Origin: Desulfosporosinus orientis DSM 765
GTDB lineage: Bacteria; Bacillota; Desulfitobacteriia; Desulfitobacteriales; Desulfitobacteriaceae
Direction of reading: 5' to 3'
Length of the DNA stretch: 64,000 nt
Assembly (NCBI RefSeq): GCF_000235605.1
Contig: NC_016584.1
Span: 5,643,151 to 5,707,150, forward strand
The notes below the pieces were generated by a model that did no database searches, was not told where the DNA came from, and saw only the letters and a list, made by a program, of their open reading frames with translations. Shown piece by piece: positions 1 to 9,194 of this stretch (position 1 is its first letter; the number at the start of each line of letters is the position of its first letter). Made by a program: the position numbers and the translations under genes.

Positions 1-1216
1 GCCCAAAGTCAATGCCGGAAAGAGATTGGTGGTTGCTCCTATCCCGCCCAGGGTCGCTGGAGTATTAACCAGCACTCTGGATACCGGTTTTTTCAAGGCA
101 AATTCACGAATCACCTGTTCGTTTTCGGAGTGGATAACCAAGGTATGCCCCCGGCCTTCAGTAAGAAGTAATTCTATACACTTTTCACAAGCGTTCATCC
201 AGTCATTCTCAACGAAAAATGCCAGAACGGGAAAAAGTTTTTCTCGTGAGTAGGGATTGGCGGCTGACACATACTTTTGTTCTGAAATAAGCACTTTTGT
301 GTCTGCCGGGACAGATAAGCCGCTTCGCCGGGCCAGCTCCAGGGCCGGTTTGCCGACAACTTCCGGATTCAAGCTGCCGTCAGGACGAAAAAATAGTTGG
401 CTGAGCTGTTCCGCTTCTTCTTCCGACATGAAGTAGGCTCCATTGTTTCTGAGCTCTCGCCTTACCTCATCGGCAATACAGCCCTCTGCGACAATGGATT
501 GTTCAGAGGCTGACACAATGCCGTTGTCAAAGGTTCTGCTGGCAATAATTTGTCTGACGGCTTTTTTAATATTTGCCGAACGCTCAATAAAGGCAGGTCC
601 ATTACCCCATCTTCGGCACACCCGTAACTAGAATCAGCGATGTGTCCTTGTGATTCATTAGAGCAACGGTGCCGTCCACCGCAAGAGTTCGCAAATACCC
701 GATAGCCCCGTAAGGGAGACCGCTTTCTTCCGCCGCCCGCATTAGGATATCGAGGGTCTTGGTGATGGTTTTCTTAGCTTTAGGATGTGGAGAAAAAACT
801 ATAGCGTTACCGGACTTTATGGCAATCAGCGCTTTATAAATGGTCGTCGATGCCGGGTTGGTTGAAGGCGGTAAGGCAACAATCACTCCAACCGGTACGC
901 CGATATCCATGGTTAGGTTATCTTTGTCTTCACTTATGATGCCGACAACTTTCATGGTTTTGAGCTTCTTATACAAAAAATCACTGGCAAACACATTTTT
1001 AAGGAATTTATCCTGCCATTTTCCAAACCCTGTCTCTTCCTGAGACAACAAAGCAAGTTCTTTGGCGTATTTATATACTGTGCCGGCCATGTTATCGACA
1101 ATTTTATCCAGTTTTTCCTGAGGGAAAGCTGCTAGAATCTTTTGAGCCTCCCGGGCATTCTCCACAAGAATCCGAGCCTCTTGGACGGAGAGCAAATCAT
1201 TGTCCATTCTATTCAT
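1..1216 (-). pseudogene. CoA-acylating aldehyde dehydrogenase (EutE/PduP-like), disrupted; runs off the window start
   Basis: The first 204 codons (1216 down to 602) read as the NAD-binding half of the EutE/PduP family, with motifs such as ETGFGKWQDK, PSTNPASTTIYKALIA and IVFSPHPKAKK. The frame then hits TAA just after TGVPKMG. The rest of the enzyme (GNGPAFIERSANIKKAV onward) continues in another frame to base 1. About 16 residues that family members carry between these parts (the VKAAYSSG...GVG segment) are missing, so the lesion looks like an out-of-frame deletion near base 600. In addition, the segment I recall as ICASEQ with the catalytic Cys reads VSASEQ (about 500-515). In a microcompartment this enzyme would turn an aldehyde into acyl-CoA. 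A sequencing or assembly error could explain the frame break but not the Cys change. RBS GGGGGG precedes the ATG. Confidence 0.85.
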
Positions 1217-1267
1217 GCCTAATACTCCCCCCTTTCCCCTACAGCCAACGATTTAACATAAACCTAG

Positions 1268-1558
1268 TTACCAATCTAAAACGTATCGCGCAATGATTTT
1301 TTCTACGTCCGCATGGGGCCTGGCTATAACATTGGAACAGTAGATTTTTCCTACTTTGCTGGCTTCTCTGACTCCGGCTTCTACTGCAGCTTTGACCGCT
1401 CCCACATCGCCGCGTATAACCACAGAAATCAAGCCCGAAGCTACATTTTCATAGCCGACCAATTCTACATCCGCAGCTTTGCACATGGCATCTGCTGCTT
1501 CCAGCACCGAAACCAGGCCATACGTTTCTATGAACCCTAAGGCACCATTTGTGTCCAC
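1268..1558 (-). CDS. Bacterial microcompartment shell protein (single BMC domain)
   Basis: About 96 residues, the usual size of a hexamer-forming BMC-H protein (PduA/EutM/CcmK type). The N-terminal ALGFIETYGLVSVLEAADAM and the core ASGLISVVIRGDVGAVKAAV are typical of the family. I prefer the GTG at 1558 because AAAGGGGA lies 6 bases upstream; an in-frame TTG at 1585 would add nine residues and has no good RBS. It follows another BMC gene by about 30 bases and precedes the disrupted aldehyde dehydrogenase, so all three form one minus-strand operon. BMC-H hexamers tile the facets of the protein shell. Confidence 0.93.
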   Translation of the reverse strand: MDTNGALGFIETYGLVSVLEAADAMCKAADVELVGYENVASGLISVVIRGDVGAVKAAVEAGVREASKVGKIYCSNVIARPHADVEKIIARYVLDW

Positions 1559-1588
1559 ACGGACTCCCCTTTCCAAAACAATCAAGGA

Positions 1589-1888
1589 TTACTCTGCATC
1601 AATGTCATGTGCCGTAACAATTTTCCCTACCCGGCTCACAGGCCTGGGCATAACATGGTAAGCAGTAACTTCACCAATCGCTGCCGCTGCGACTGCACCG
1701 CTTTCCACAGCCGATCTAACCGCTGCTACATCACCCTTAACCATCACCGTCACGAGCCCGGAACCGACATTTTCATAAGAAACAAGGACAACATCTGCAG
1801 TTTTACACATGACATCTGCAGCTTGAATTGCCGGGACCATCCCTCTTGTTTCTACCAGGCCTAAAGCCTCTTCACCATAGTATTTCAT
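1589..1888 (-). CDS. Bacterial microcompartment shell protein (single BMC domain)
   Basis: A 99-residue BMC-H protein. It begins MKYYGEEALGLVETRGMVPA and carries the shell-domain core GSGLVTVMVKGDVAAVRSAV. It is a paralogue of the next gene, with about half of the residues alike, so the two probably form different hexamers in one shell. The ATG at 1888 has AAGGGG 8 bases upstream. It is the first gene of the minus-strand operon visible here. No BMC pentamer, signature enzyme or cofactor-recycling gene lies inside the window; they may lie beyond base 1. Confidence 0.94.
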   Translation of the reverse strand: MKYYGEEALGLVETRGMVPAIQAADVMCKTADVVLVSYENVGSGLVTVMVKGDVAAVRSAVESGAVAAAAIGEVTAYHVMPRPVSRVGKIVTAHDIDAE

Positions 1889-2085
1889 CGAAACAACCCC
1901 TTTTTATATAATCAACCAGTCAAGGATTGTCGGTTTATATCTTTTTATGAGTAATAATGTACTTTAATAATAGCGTATGAAGAAAAAATTTTTTTGAAGA
2001 ATTTATAGCTTTAATTGGATTATCAATATCTTAAACTTTAATTTATAGTATTATTAAGCTTTTCTTGCATTATTAAGATGTTTAT

Positions 2086-2400
2086 TTGCTTTTTAATCTT
2101 AAAAAGCAAACCGAAAGTTCCAAACAATCAAAAGAACCCGTAGACCTAGAAGCTAGGGTAGCTTCGTCCACAGGAGTGAACCCATTGCATGGAGAGGCGG
2201 TAAAAGCCTACAAAGCCGGCGCGTGGAATGCGGAGCCATGGTTCACCTCAGGTACTACCCGGAGGTTTGGCACGAAAGTGTCCGGTGGACATTTTCGCTC
2301 GAAGCGGCTATCTCCAAAGATTACTTATCCGCTGAAGATAGCTCGCGCGCCGACGAGTAGGCGAGCCTAGCAATGCTGGGTACGAAGACACTGTCTTCGC
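2086..2400. other. Hairpin-rich intergenic segment in the gap 1889-2559
   Basis: The 671-base gap between the BMC operon and the kinase gene holds no convincing gene. It contains several perfect or near-perfect inverted repeats: 2086-2096 with 2099-2109 (11 bp), 2273-2283 with 2287-2297 (one G-T pair), 2307-2313 with 2336-2342, 2341-2346 with 2361-2366, and 2383-2390 with 2392-2399. The 5' half overlaps a dispersed repeat. Bases 1889-2085 are AT-rich and should hold the BMC promoter; I could not assign its boxes. Such dense folding suggests a structured RNA or a palindromic mobile remnant. Confidence 0.55.
2110..2223. repeat. Dispersed intergenic repeat, copy 1
   Basis: This stretch aligns with 55095-55201 almost base for base. 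Shared blocks include GAGTGAACCCATTGC, GGAGAGGC and CCTACAAAGCCGGCG, and the offset is constant apart from single-base indels. The first half also matches the reverse complement of 60401-60482. A 94-codon open frame from a TTG at 2086 crosses it, but the match to other intergenic copies argues that it is non-coding. Confidence 0.75.
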
Positions 2401-2559
2401 ACGAATTAATTTTCTTGCACGGATGTGGCGAAACTGCCCGAACCAGGAATATTCTCATTTCATTATTTGATAGCCTATCCATTGATTTTATAATTCATTT
2501 TTGCTAAAGTTAATTAACTATTAATCTAAAATTCTGTATAGCAACTGGTGGAGATATAA

Positions 2560-3474
2560 ATGAGCATGGAAGAATTGGTCCAGGAAAAGCTTCGCCAAGC
2601 CTTTCGGGATGAAAGCATTGTCTTTGACAAGTCTCGCTTTGCCGGAGGGCTTACCAACTACAATTACATAATGAACATTAACGGTGTGGATTATGTGATT
2701 AGGCAACCCGGCGGCATGACTGATCAAATTATTGATCGGAAAATTGAAAGAATCAATAATCTCCTCGCTTCAGAGTTCGGGGTAAACTCTGACTGCGTCT
2801 ATTTTGATGAATCCTCTGGAATTAAGATCAGTACCTATGTAAAAAACAGCCGTAACATGGCTCTGGCTGACCCTAGCTTGCCGCACAACTTAGAATCAGT
2901 TTCTAGTTTGATGAAACAAATTCACTCTTTCCCAAGCCATTTCCCCAATCGCTTTGATTGGCTCTCCGAACTTCTAAAGTATGAACAGATTATAAAGCAG
3001 CTACACGGCAGCTTTTTCTTTGACTATATAAATTTAAAAGAACAATTAGTCTCTTTTATCCAAAAAACTATTAAAAGTACCATTTTGGCTCCCTGTCACA
3101 ATGACACTGTTCCTGAAAATTTCCTCATTGACGATAAGGGGCGAACCTATTTGGTGGACTGGGAATATTCGGGCATGAATGATCCCTGCTGGGACGTAGC
3201 TGCCTATATTCTCGAATCTAAATTACCCGATGAGGCAATCCAGCAATTAGTTCAGTTCTACTTTAACCGGCAACTCACTCCTATGGAGGAACTAAAAATC
3301 AAAAGCTTCATGATGGCCCAAGATTTGCTTTGGACAGCCTGGGCATTAATCAGACATTATAACGGCGACGACTTCCTTGAGTATTGCTGTATTCGCTATG
3401 ATCGCTTCCGAAAAAATATTAAAGCTATGACGAATTCACCCCAATGGTCCTTAGCCAGTATGGTCACCAGTTAA
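2560..3474 (+). CDS. Choline/amino-alcohol kinase family phosphotransferase (LicA/APH-like)
   Basis: A 304-residue cytoplasmic protein of the choline kinase/aminoglycoside phosphotransferase fold. It has the N-terminal nucleotide-binding part (GGLTNYNYIM, YVIRQPGG), the catalytic-loop motif CHNDTVPENFL near residue 190 and the metal-binding DWEYSGMNDPCWDVA near residue 210. Family members transfer phosphate from ATP to choline, ethanolamine or related alcohols. The ATG at 2560 has GGTGGAG 6 bases upstream. It is transcribed away from the microcompartment operon and towards the permease. That setting resembles amino-alcohol microcompartment loci, which pair a kinase of this fold with an APC permease; the actual substrate is not visible in the sequence. 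Confidence 0.85.
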   Translation: MSMEELVQEKLRQAFRDESIVFDKSRFAGGLTNYNYIMNINGVDYVIRQPGGMTDQIIDRKIERINNLLASEFGVNSDCVYFDESSGIKISTYVKNSRNMALADPSLPHNLESVSSLMKQIHSFPSHFPNRFDWLSELLKYEQIIKQLHGSFFFDYINLKEQLVSFIQKTIKSTILAPCHNDTVPENFLIDDKGRTYLVDWEYSGMNDPCWDVAAYILESKLPDEAIQQLVQFYFNRQLTPMEELKIKSFMMAQDLLWTAWALIRHYNGDDFLEYCCIRYDRFRKNIKAMTNSPQWSLASMVTS

Positions 3475-3510
3475 TTATTGCTAACTCGCCAACTCTTTTT
3501 TTCAACTCAA

Positions 3511-3555
3511 AAACCCCGTCGATAGCAGTTATAATTACTCCTATTGACGGGGTTT
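3511..3555. terminator. Bidirectional terminator between convergent kinase and permease genes
   Basis: Inverted repeat with a 15-bp stem (one mismatch): 3511-3525 AAACCCCGTCGATAG pairs with 3541-3555. It sits between two convergent stop codons. The flanks are moderately T-rich in both directions. Confidence 0.8.
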
Positions 3556-3575
3556 ACACATTGTTTCAAAATCCT

Positions 3576-4934
3576 TTATTTTGTCTTTTGGGAATTTATA
3601 ATCATCCCAACGGCCATAATTACGGCAAAAATAATAAGATAACAGCCTACAGTTTTTACCCCATGAGCATAGAATGCTGCAATCACCATAAAAACACAGG
3701 CACAGACAGCGAGAAAGGGCATAATAAAACGTCTGAAAACGTTTAAAGATTTTTCTTTTGCCATCAGCATTAAAAAGATCGGAATATACATAGCATAAAT
3801 CGTTACAATAGGAAGCTCCGAACTATCAAAACTAAATGGGCCAAACCAAGGAACCGGTGTCAGATTGGCGCCATAGAAATAAAGAAGCCATACACCACTG
3901 AGAAGAAGGCCAAGAATTGAGGAATTTGTCGGCATATTGGTATTTTCATCAATACATTTCAATACTTTTGTTGCGGGGCCCATGTCTCTGGCAGCCAAAG
4001 AATAAAAACCACGAGTACAACCCATCATTAAACCATTTAGTGTTCCCAGACAGGAAATCACAACGAAAACAAATAAAACGGTACCACCGGCGTTAGAGAA
4101 CACTGTGGAAAAAGCGAGCTTTGCCCCTGCTTCTCCGCCTTTCATCATGACACTGTTGCTAACCGCTCCGGCAAGTCCTGTATAGTACAGGATGTAAATC
4201 AAAGCAACAAATATGGTTCCAAAGGTGAGTGCCAGAGGAAGATTTTTTTTGGCATTTTTTAGTTCAGCATTAATGCTGGTTGCGATAATCCATCCCTCAT
4301 AGGCGAAGGCGGTAGCAACAACCGCCGTAAAAAGCGGGCTGTTTGTCGTCACATTGGAAATTACACCACTGGTAAAGTTACTCACCAAAACCCCGTTACT
4401 AAGACCGACAATGGTTCCCACAACTGCCATTAGCGCAAGTGGGATAATCTTGATAATCGTCGTAGAAACCTGAAACTTACCGGCAAGCTTTGGGGAAAGG
4501 GCGTTCATTGCATAGCTGCCAATTAAGAAAAATCCGGAAATGGCCATTGCTTGAGGTCCCACTATATCCCATCCCAACAAGACACAAGTGTATCGTGCCG
4601 AGACCCAGGCAAGTACCGAAGTAAGAGTGGGGTAGTAAATAGCCGCCATAAACCAACCGATAAAATAAGCATAATTAGTGCCAATGGTTGCTTCAGCGTA
4701 GTCAACAATCCCATTCACTTTTTCATATCGGGTGGCCATGGTAGCAAAGACATAGGCACAAACTACCATGATAATTCCGCCAATAACCCAGGCTAAGATA
4801 CCCTGGGGAAGATTACCGCCGGTAGCGGTTAAAACTTTCTCCGCTTTGAAAAACACACCGCTGCCGATGACAATACCGATAACCATAGCTATAGCAGTCA
4901 TGAGGCCGTACTTTTTCTCTAGTCCGTTTTCCAT
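3576..4934 (-). CDS. APC-family amino acid/amine permease
   Basis: A 452-residue integral membrane protein with about 12 hydrophobic segments. The N-terminal consensus GIVIGSGVFFKAEKVL is the substrate-binding unwound helix of the amino acid-polyamine-organocation family. FAYEGWIIATSINAELKNAKK matches the conserved TM6 region of LAT/YfnA-type members. The ATG has GAGGAG 7 bases upstream. It is a single gene bounded by terminators at 3511-3555 and 5100-5137. The substrate is unknown; its position near a choline-kinase-like gene and a microcompartment makes an amino alcohol or amine possible, but an amino acid is equally likely on sequence alone. Confidence 0.88.
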   Translation of the reverse strand: MENGLEKKYGLMTAIAMVIGIVIGSGVFFKAEKVLTATGGNLPQGILAWVIGGIIMVVCAYVFATMATRYEKVNGIVDYAEATIGTNYAYFIGWFMAAIYYPTLTSVLAWVSARYTCVLLGWDIVGPQAMAISGFFLIGSYAMNALSPKLAGKFQVSTTIIKIIPLALMAVVGTIVGLSNGVLVSNFTSGVISNVTTNSPLFTAVVATAFAYEGWIIATSINAELKNAKKNLPLALTFGTIFVALIYILYYTGLAGAVSNSVMMKGGEAGAKLAFSTVFSNAGGTVLFVFVVISCLGTLNGLMMGCTRGFYSLAARDMGPATKVLKCIDENTNMPTNSSILGLLLSGVWLLYFYGANLTPVPWFGPFSFDSSELPIVTIYAMYIPIFLMLMAKEKSLNVFRRFIMPFLAVCACVFMVIAAFYAHGVKTVGCYLIIFAVIMAVGMIINSQKTK

Positions 4935-5099
4935 AGTTCATCTCCTCATCGCCAAAATAATTGTAGAAATTTATATTATTACCAGAAATACTGTAACATA
5001 TCGTCGTAAAAAAATAAATCCTTGACTTTTTCAATCTCTTGGTTTCAAAGGTTCCGAAATCCATTGAAGGTTAAGACTGTTTATGTATTATGGCAGGGA

Positions 5100-5137
5100 A
5101 AAACCTTGAGGTGGCTCAATAACTACCTCAAGGTTTT
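5100..5137 (-). terminator. Terminator at the end of the dpp operon
   Basis: A perfect 13-bp stem: 5100-5112 AAAACCTTGAGGT with 5125-5137, loop of 12. It lies about 55 bases beyond the stop of the last ABC ATPase gene. Read on the minus strand the stem is followed by TTTCC. It also separates the dpp operon from the permease promoter. Confidence 0.82.
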
Positions 5138-5192
5138 AAAAATTCCCCAAGACATTGCCTCCATTCACCGGGCAATTATGGAAATCTTTAAG

Positions 5193-6161
5193 TTAGTCAA
5201 ATAAATGGCAGGCTACAAAATGACCGGGAGACACTTCTCTAAAGGCCGGCTCATTGTGCTTGCAATCGTCAAGCTCCTTAAAGCAGCGGGAACAGAAACG
5301 GCAGCCGGCGGGAGGATTAATGGGACTGGGTACATCGCCCTGCAAAATTATCCGTTCCTTCTTATGCTTAGGATTAATCACTGGAATTGCGGAAAGCAAG
5401 GCTTGTGTATAGGGGTGTAAAGGATTAGCGTAAAGTTCTTTTTTAGGTGCAATCTCCACCAGCTTACCCAAATACATGACCCCTACCCGATCACTAATAT
5501 GCTTAACGACATTCAAACCATGGGCAATAAAGAGATAGGTCAGACCAAACTCTTCCTTCAAATCACTAAGCAAATTTAAGACCTGTGCCTGAATAGACAC
5601 ATCCAGTGCAGATACCGGCTCGTCGCAGACAATCAGCTTAGGCTCAACTGCCAGGGCCCGGGCAATCCCCACACGCTGGCGCTGACCTCCGGAAAATTCA
5701 TGGGGGTAGCGATTACGCTGATGGCGGGCCAGCCCGACACAGTTTAGCAGGTAGATGACCCGTTCTTCCACTTGATCCTTGGGAAGCAGGTTATTGATAA
5801 GAATCGGCTCAGCAATGATATCCCCAATAGTCATTCTGGGATTTAAGGAAGCATAAGGATCCTGAAAGATCATTTGGATATCTTTACAGTAGGACCGGCG
5901 CTGTTCTTCCTCAAGAGAGGTAATATCCTTTCCTTCAAATACTATCTTACCTGATGTGGGTCTATACAGATTAACGAGAATTTTTCCGAGGGTAGTCTTA
6001 CCGCATCCCGACTCGCCGACAAGACCAAAAGCTTCCCGTTTGTTGATGGCAAAGGACACTCCGTCAACTGCTTTTAAGGCAGCAACCGGCTTGCCAAAGA
6101 AGTTCGTGTCAATAATAAAGTGCTTTGAAAGGTTTTGAATATCCATCAACACTTCGTTCAT
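5193..6161 (-). CDS. dppF: Dipeptide/oligopeptide ABC transporter ATP-binding protein (DppF/OppF type)
   Basis: A 322-residue ATPase with Walker [13 protein letters not shown] near residue 53, signature [16 protein letters not shown] near 155 and Walker [13 protein letters not shown]. The C-terminal oligopeptide-transporter extension carries a Cys-rich CRFCSRC...C motif that in this subfamily can bind a 4Fe-4S cluster. It overlaps the dppD stop by 4 bases, so the two are translationally coupled. Paired ATPases DppD and DppF energise peptide import through DppBC. It could equally be named oppF. Confidence 0.93.
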   Translation of the reverse strand: MNEVLMDIQNLSKHFIIDTNFFGKPVAALKAVDGVSFAINKREAFGLVGESGCGKTTLGKILVNLYRPTSGKIVFEGKDITSLEEEQRRSYCKDIQMIFQDPYASLNPRMTIGDIIAEPILINNLLPKDQVEERVIYLLNCVGLARHQRNRYPHEFSGGQRQRVGIARALAVEPKLIVCDEPVSALDVSIQAQVLNLLSDLKEEFGLTYLFIAHGLNVVKHISDRVGVMYLGKLVEIAPKKELYANPLHPYTQALLSAIPVINPKHKKERIILQGDVPSPINPPAGCRFCSRCFKELDDCKHNEPAFREVSPGHFVACHLFD

Positions 6162-7135
6162 TTTCCAGCCGTACCCCCTTCTTCATATAAAAAGCAGCGC
6201 ACTTTTCGTCCCGACACTTCTTTCAATTCCGGAATTTCTTTAGTACAGCGTTCCATACTGTGATCACAGCGGTCGGAAAAGGCACAACCCTGGGGCATAT
6301 TCAAGGGATTTGGAACCATACCTTTAATCATATATAAACGCTCTTCACTCTCATCATCAATTTGGGGAATTGACTGCATTAAACCCACTGTATAGGGATG
6401 AAGTGGTTTCTCAAATAAACTCCTGACATCCGCTTCTTCCACGATTTTCCCGCAATACATGACAATCACCCTATCTGCCGCTTCGGAAACTACGCCTAAG
6501 TCGTGGGTAATCAGCATAACTGCCATGTTGAATTTTTCTCTCATTTTATAAAGCAGTTCCAGAATCTGAGCTTGAATTGTGACATCCAGCGCCGTAGTTG
6601 GCTCATCAGCTATTAACAATTCGGGCTCACAAGCTAAGGCCATTGCCGTCATTACCCTCTGGCGCATACCGCCGCTCATCTGATGAGGAAAATCATTGGC
6701 ACGTTGGGCTGCTGACGGTATTCCTACTGTATCCAGCATCTCAATGGTTCGCGCCAAAGCCTCTTTTTTAGAAATCTGCATATGAGTCATGATACTCTCC
6801 ATAATCTGATCTTTAATGCGCCAGACCGGATTAAGGGAAGTCATGGGTTCCTGAAAAATCATGGAGATATTATTGCCCCGTATTTTTTTCAGTTCGTTTT
6901 TATTGAGTTTATTTAAATCCTGAGATTTAAAGAGTATCTCACCGTCGGCAATTCTGCCGGGTTTTTGCAGCAGGCCCATAATAGACAGGGAGGTTACGCT
7001 TTTTCCGGAACCGGATTCACCGACAATGGCCAGGATTTCTCCCTTATCTATTGTAAAGCTGATATCATCCACAGCCTTAACAATGCCGCGCTTCAGCTTA
7101 AACTCCGTTCGTAAATTTTTTACTTCCAGTAACAT
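6158..7135 (-). CDS. dppD: Dipeptide/oligopeptide ABC transporter ATP-binding protein (DppD/OppD type)
   Basis: A 325-residue ATPase. Walker A is [13 protein letters not shown] near residue 38, the signature is [16 protein letters not shown] and Walker B is [14 protein letters not shown]. The C-terminal extension has the subfamily Cys motif ([15 protein letters not shown]). It lies 16 bases after dppC and overlaps dppF. It forms the cytoplasmic ATPase heterodimer with DppF. Confidence 0.93.
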   Translation of the reverse strand: MLLEVKNLRTEFKLKRGIVKAVDDISFTIDKGEILAIVGESGSGKSVTSLSIMGLLQKPGRIADGEILFKSQDLNKLNKNELKKIRGNNISMIFQEPMTSLNPVWRIKDQIMESIMTHMQISKKEALARTIEMLDTVGIPSAAQRANDFPHQMSGGMRQRVMTAMALACEPELLIADEPTTALDVTIQAQILELLYKMREKFNMAVMLITHDLGVVSEAADRVIVMYCGKIVEEADVRSLFEKPLHPYTVGLMQSIPQIDDESEERLYMIKGMVPNPLNMPQGCAFSDRCDHSMERCTKEIPELKEVSGRKVRCFLYEEGGTAGK

Positions 7136-7150
7136 TACCGTACACCGCCC

Positions 7151-8083
7151 TTATTTTATTCTGGATTTGGGATCGATGGCATCCCGCAGCCCGTCACCGA
7201 GTAAGTTAAAGGCCAACACCGTAATCGTAATGGCGACACCCGGGAAGATCAAAGTATAAGGCGCGGTAAAAATAAAGCCTCTTGCCCTGCCCAGCATATC
7301 GCCCCACTCAGCAAAGGGAGGCTGTACACCCAACCCCAAAAAACCAAGGGCCGCTGTATCCAGCACTGCGCTGGAAATACCAAGTGTAGCCCTGACGACG
7401 ATGACAGAAATGACATTTGGCAAAATATGCTTATAAATAATGCGGCTTGATCGATTACCAATGACTTTGGCAGCCTGAACAAAATCATTTTCTTTAACAG
7501 AAAGAATACTGCCTCGCACAATACGAGCATATTCAGGAATGGATACCAAACCAATGGCAATGATTGCCTTATCCAACCCCTTGCCCAGAGCCGCCATAAA
7601 AGCAATAGCCAGCAAAATAGAAGGTATCGCCAGCATCATATCCATAATTCTCATAATAACGGTATCCGTCTTGCCGCCTCGATAACCGGCAATAGCACCT
7701 AAAATAACTCCAATGGTCAGAGAAATAGCTACCGCAGCAACACCTACAAAAAGAGAGATTTTGGTGCCGTCAAGAATTCTGCTAAACATGTCTCGGCCTA
7801 ATTGATCAGTCCCAAACCAGTGCTCAGCATTAGGCCAAATAAAGGATTTACTCAAATCCGAGTAATTTGGGTCATAGGGCAGAATTTGTTTCCCCATCAG
7901 CTCGCTGATCCAAACAGTCAGGGCTATTAAAATTAAGAACCCAATAATGAGCAATCCCACAACAGCCGCTTTGTTTTGTCGAAGTGTTTCCCACATTATT
8001 TTAAGCTGCGATTCCGGTTTTTCCACGTATTCTGCAGCCTGCAGCATATTTTCATTCGAATTTGAACTATCGTTTACCTTCAT
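7151..8083 (-). CDS. dppC: Dipeptide ABC transporter permease DppC
   Basis: A 310-residue permease with an N-terminal cytoplasmic tail, a first TM helix near residues 38-60 and the binding-protein-dependent transport domain with about five further helices. The EAA-type loop (NVISVIVVRATLGISSAVL) and the motif HWFGTDQLGRDMFSR, conserved in DppC/OppC, are present. AGAGGTG lies 8 bases before the ATG. It is spaced 5 bases after dppB. Confidence 0.93.
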   Translation of the reverse strand: MKVNDSSNSNENMLQAAEYVEKPESQLKIMWETLRQNKAAVVGLLIIGFLILIALTVWISELMGKQILPYDPNYSDLSKSFIWPNAEHWFGTDQLGRDMFSRILDGTKISLFVGVAAVAISLTIGVILGAIAGYRGGKTDTVIMRIMDMMLAIPSILLAIAFMAALGKGLDKAIIAIGLVSIPEYARIVRGSILSVKENDFVQAAKVIGNRSSRIIYKHILPNVISVIVVRATLGISSAVLDTAALGFLGLGVQPPFAEWGDMLGRARGFIFTAPYTLIFPGVAITITVLAFNLLGDGLRDAIDPKSRIK

Positions 8084-8088
8084 ACAAG

Positions 8089-9105
8089 CTACACCTCTTT
8101 CTTTGAAAATTTAATACGTGGATCAAGGAATGCATAAATCACATCAACTAGCAAGTTCATTAAGACGAAAATAGTTGCTACCAGTAAAACAACACCCTGT
8201 ACCACAGGAAAATCCGATTTCAGAATACAGGCTACAGTGTAGGCTCCGATACCCGGCCAGGAGAATACCGTTTCCGTGAGTACGGCTCCGCCCAGAAGGC
8301 TGCCCAACTGCAGGCCGATGACTGTTACGATAGGAATCAATCCGTTACGCAATGCATGCCTAACGATAACCCGACCCTCACCAATTCCTTTAGCTCTGGC
8401 AGTACGGATAAAATCCTGCTGTAAGGTATCCAGCATACTGGAACGAGTCATCCGAGTGATAATTGCCATAGAATACATAGCCAGCGCACTGGCAGGCAAA
8501 ATAATATGCTGTAAAGCGTCTTTAAAAGCGCTCATATTCCCCGTTACTAAACTGTCAATTAAATAGAATCCCGTAACATGGATGGGTTCCAAAAGAGGGT
8601 TGATCCTTCCGTTGGAAGGAAGCCAGTGCAGCATGCCTGAAAAAAGAATGATCAGCAATATACCGAGCCAAAAGATAGGCATGGAAACTCCAATAAGGGC
8701 CAGCAGCATACCTGCGTTATCAAAAATCGAATTCTTCTTAACAGCGGAAATTACGCCGATTACGATACCGAATATAGAGGCTAAGACAATGGCAACAATA
8801 GCCAACTCAATAGTGGCAGGAAAACGTGTCATAATCTCTTTGGTTACCGATGTTTTGGTATAGTAGGAAGTACCCAAGTCGCCGGTCAAGGCACCTTGCA
8901 GGTAATGAAAATATTGCAGGTAGATTGGATCATTCAAGCCGTTGGCCTGCCGCCAAGCCTCAACTGCCTGCTGTGTTGCGTGCTGTCCCAAAACAATCGG
9001 AGCAGGATCCGGTGAAAAGACGCGCATGATGAGAAAGACAATAATGGATACCCCTATCAGCACGGGAATTAACATCAAGATTCGTTTTATGATATATTTG
9101 AGCAT
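8089..9105 (-). CDS. dppB: Dipeptide ABC transporter permease DppB
   Basis: A permease of about 338 residues with an N-terminal TM helix (RILMLIPVLIGVSIIVFLI), the periplasmic-type loop found in DppB/OppB and five more helices with the loop RTARAKGIGEGRVIVRHALRN. I place the start at the ATG at 9105, where GAAAGG lies 9 bases upstream; the in-frame TTG at 9114 is inside that spacer. It partners DppC to form the channel. A hairpin separates it from the upstream binding-protein gene. Confidence 0.92.
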   Translation of the reverse strand: MLKYIIKRILMLIPVLIGVSIIVFLIMRVFSPDPAPIVLGQHATQQAVEAWRQANGLNDPIYLQYFHYLQGALTGDLGTSYYTKTSVTKEIMTRFPATIELAIVAIVLASIFGIVIGVISAVKKNSIFDNAGMLLALIGVSMPIFWLGILLIILFSGMLHWLPSNGRINPLLEPIHVTGFYLIDSLVTGNMSAFKDALQHIILPASALAMYSMAIITRMTRSSMLDTLQQDFIRTARAKGIGEGRVIVRHALRNGLIPIVTVIGLQLGSLLGGAVLTETVFSWPGIGAYTVACILKSDFPVVQGVVLLVATIFVLMNLLVDVIYAFLDPRIKFSKKEV

Positions 9106-9133
9106 CAGCAACAACCTTTCGACAAAAACAAAA

Positions 9134-9162
9134 CCGGGAACCGGTTATTAACCGGTTCTCGG
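9134..9162 (-). terminator. Intra-operon hairpin between dppA and dppB (partial terminator)
   Basis: A 13-bp stem (one G-T pair) with a 3-base loop: 9134-9146 with 9150-9162. On the minus strand it is followed by TTTTGTTTTTGTC. It lies 33 bases after the dppA stop and before the dppB start, where partial termination or 3'-end protection would give more binding protein than permease. Confidence 0.78.
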
Positions 9163-9194
9163 CAGTCTTAAATTATTGGAAGTATACAAAGATC

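Noticed and set aside
2266-2285. Possible sigma-54 promoter (TGGCACG) upstream of the kinase gene
   Set aside because: The -24 half fits, but the -12 half reads TGTCC instead of TTGCA and lies about 280 bases before the gene.
2086-2370. 94-codon plus-strand open frame
   Set aside because: It starts at TTG inside a perfect hairpin, has no RBS and overlaps a dispersed repeat whose other copies are intergenic and out of frame.
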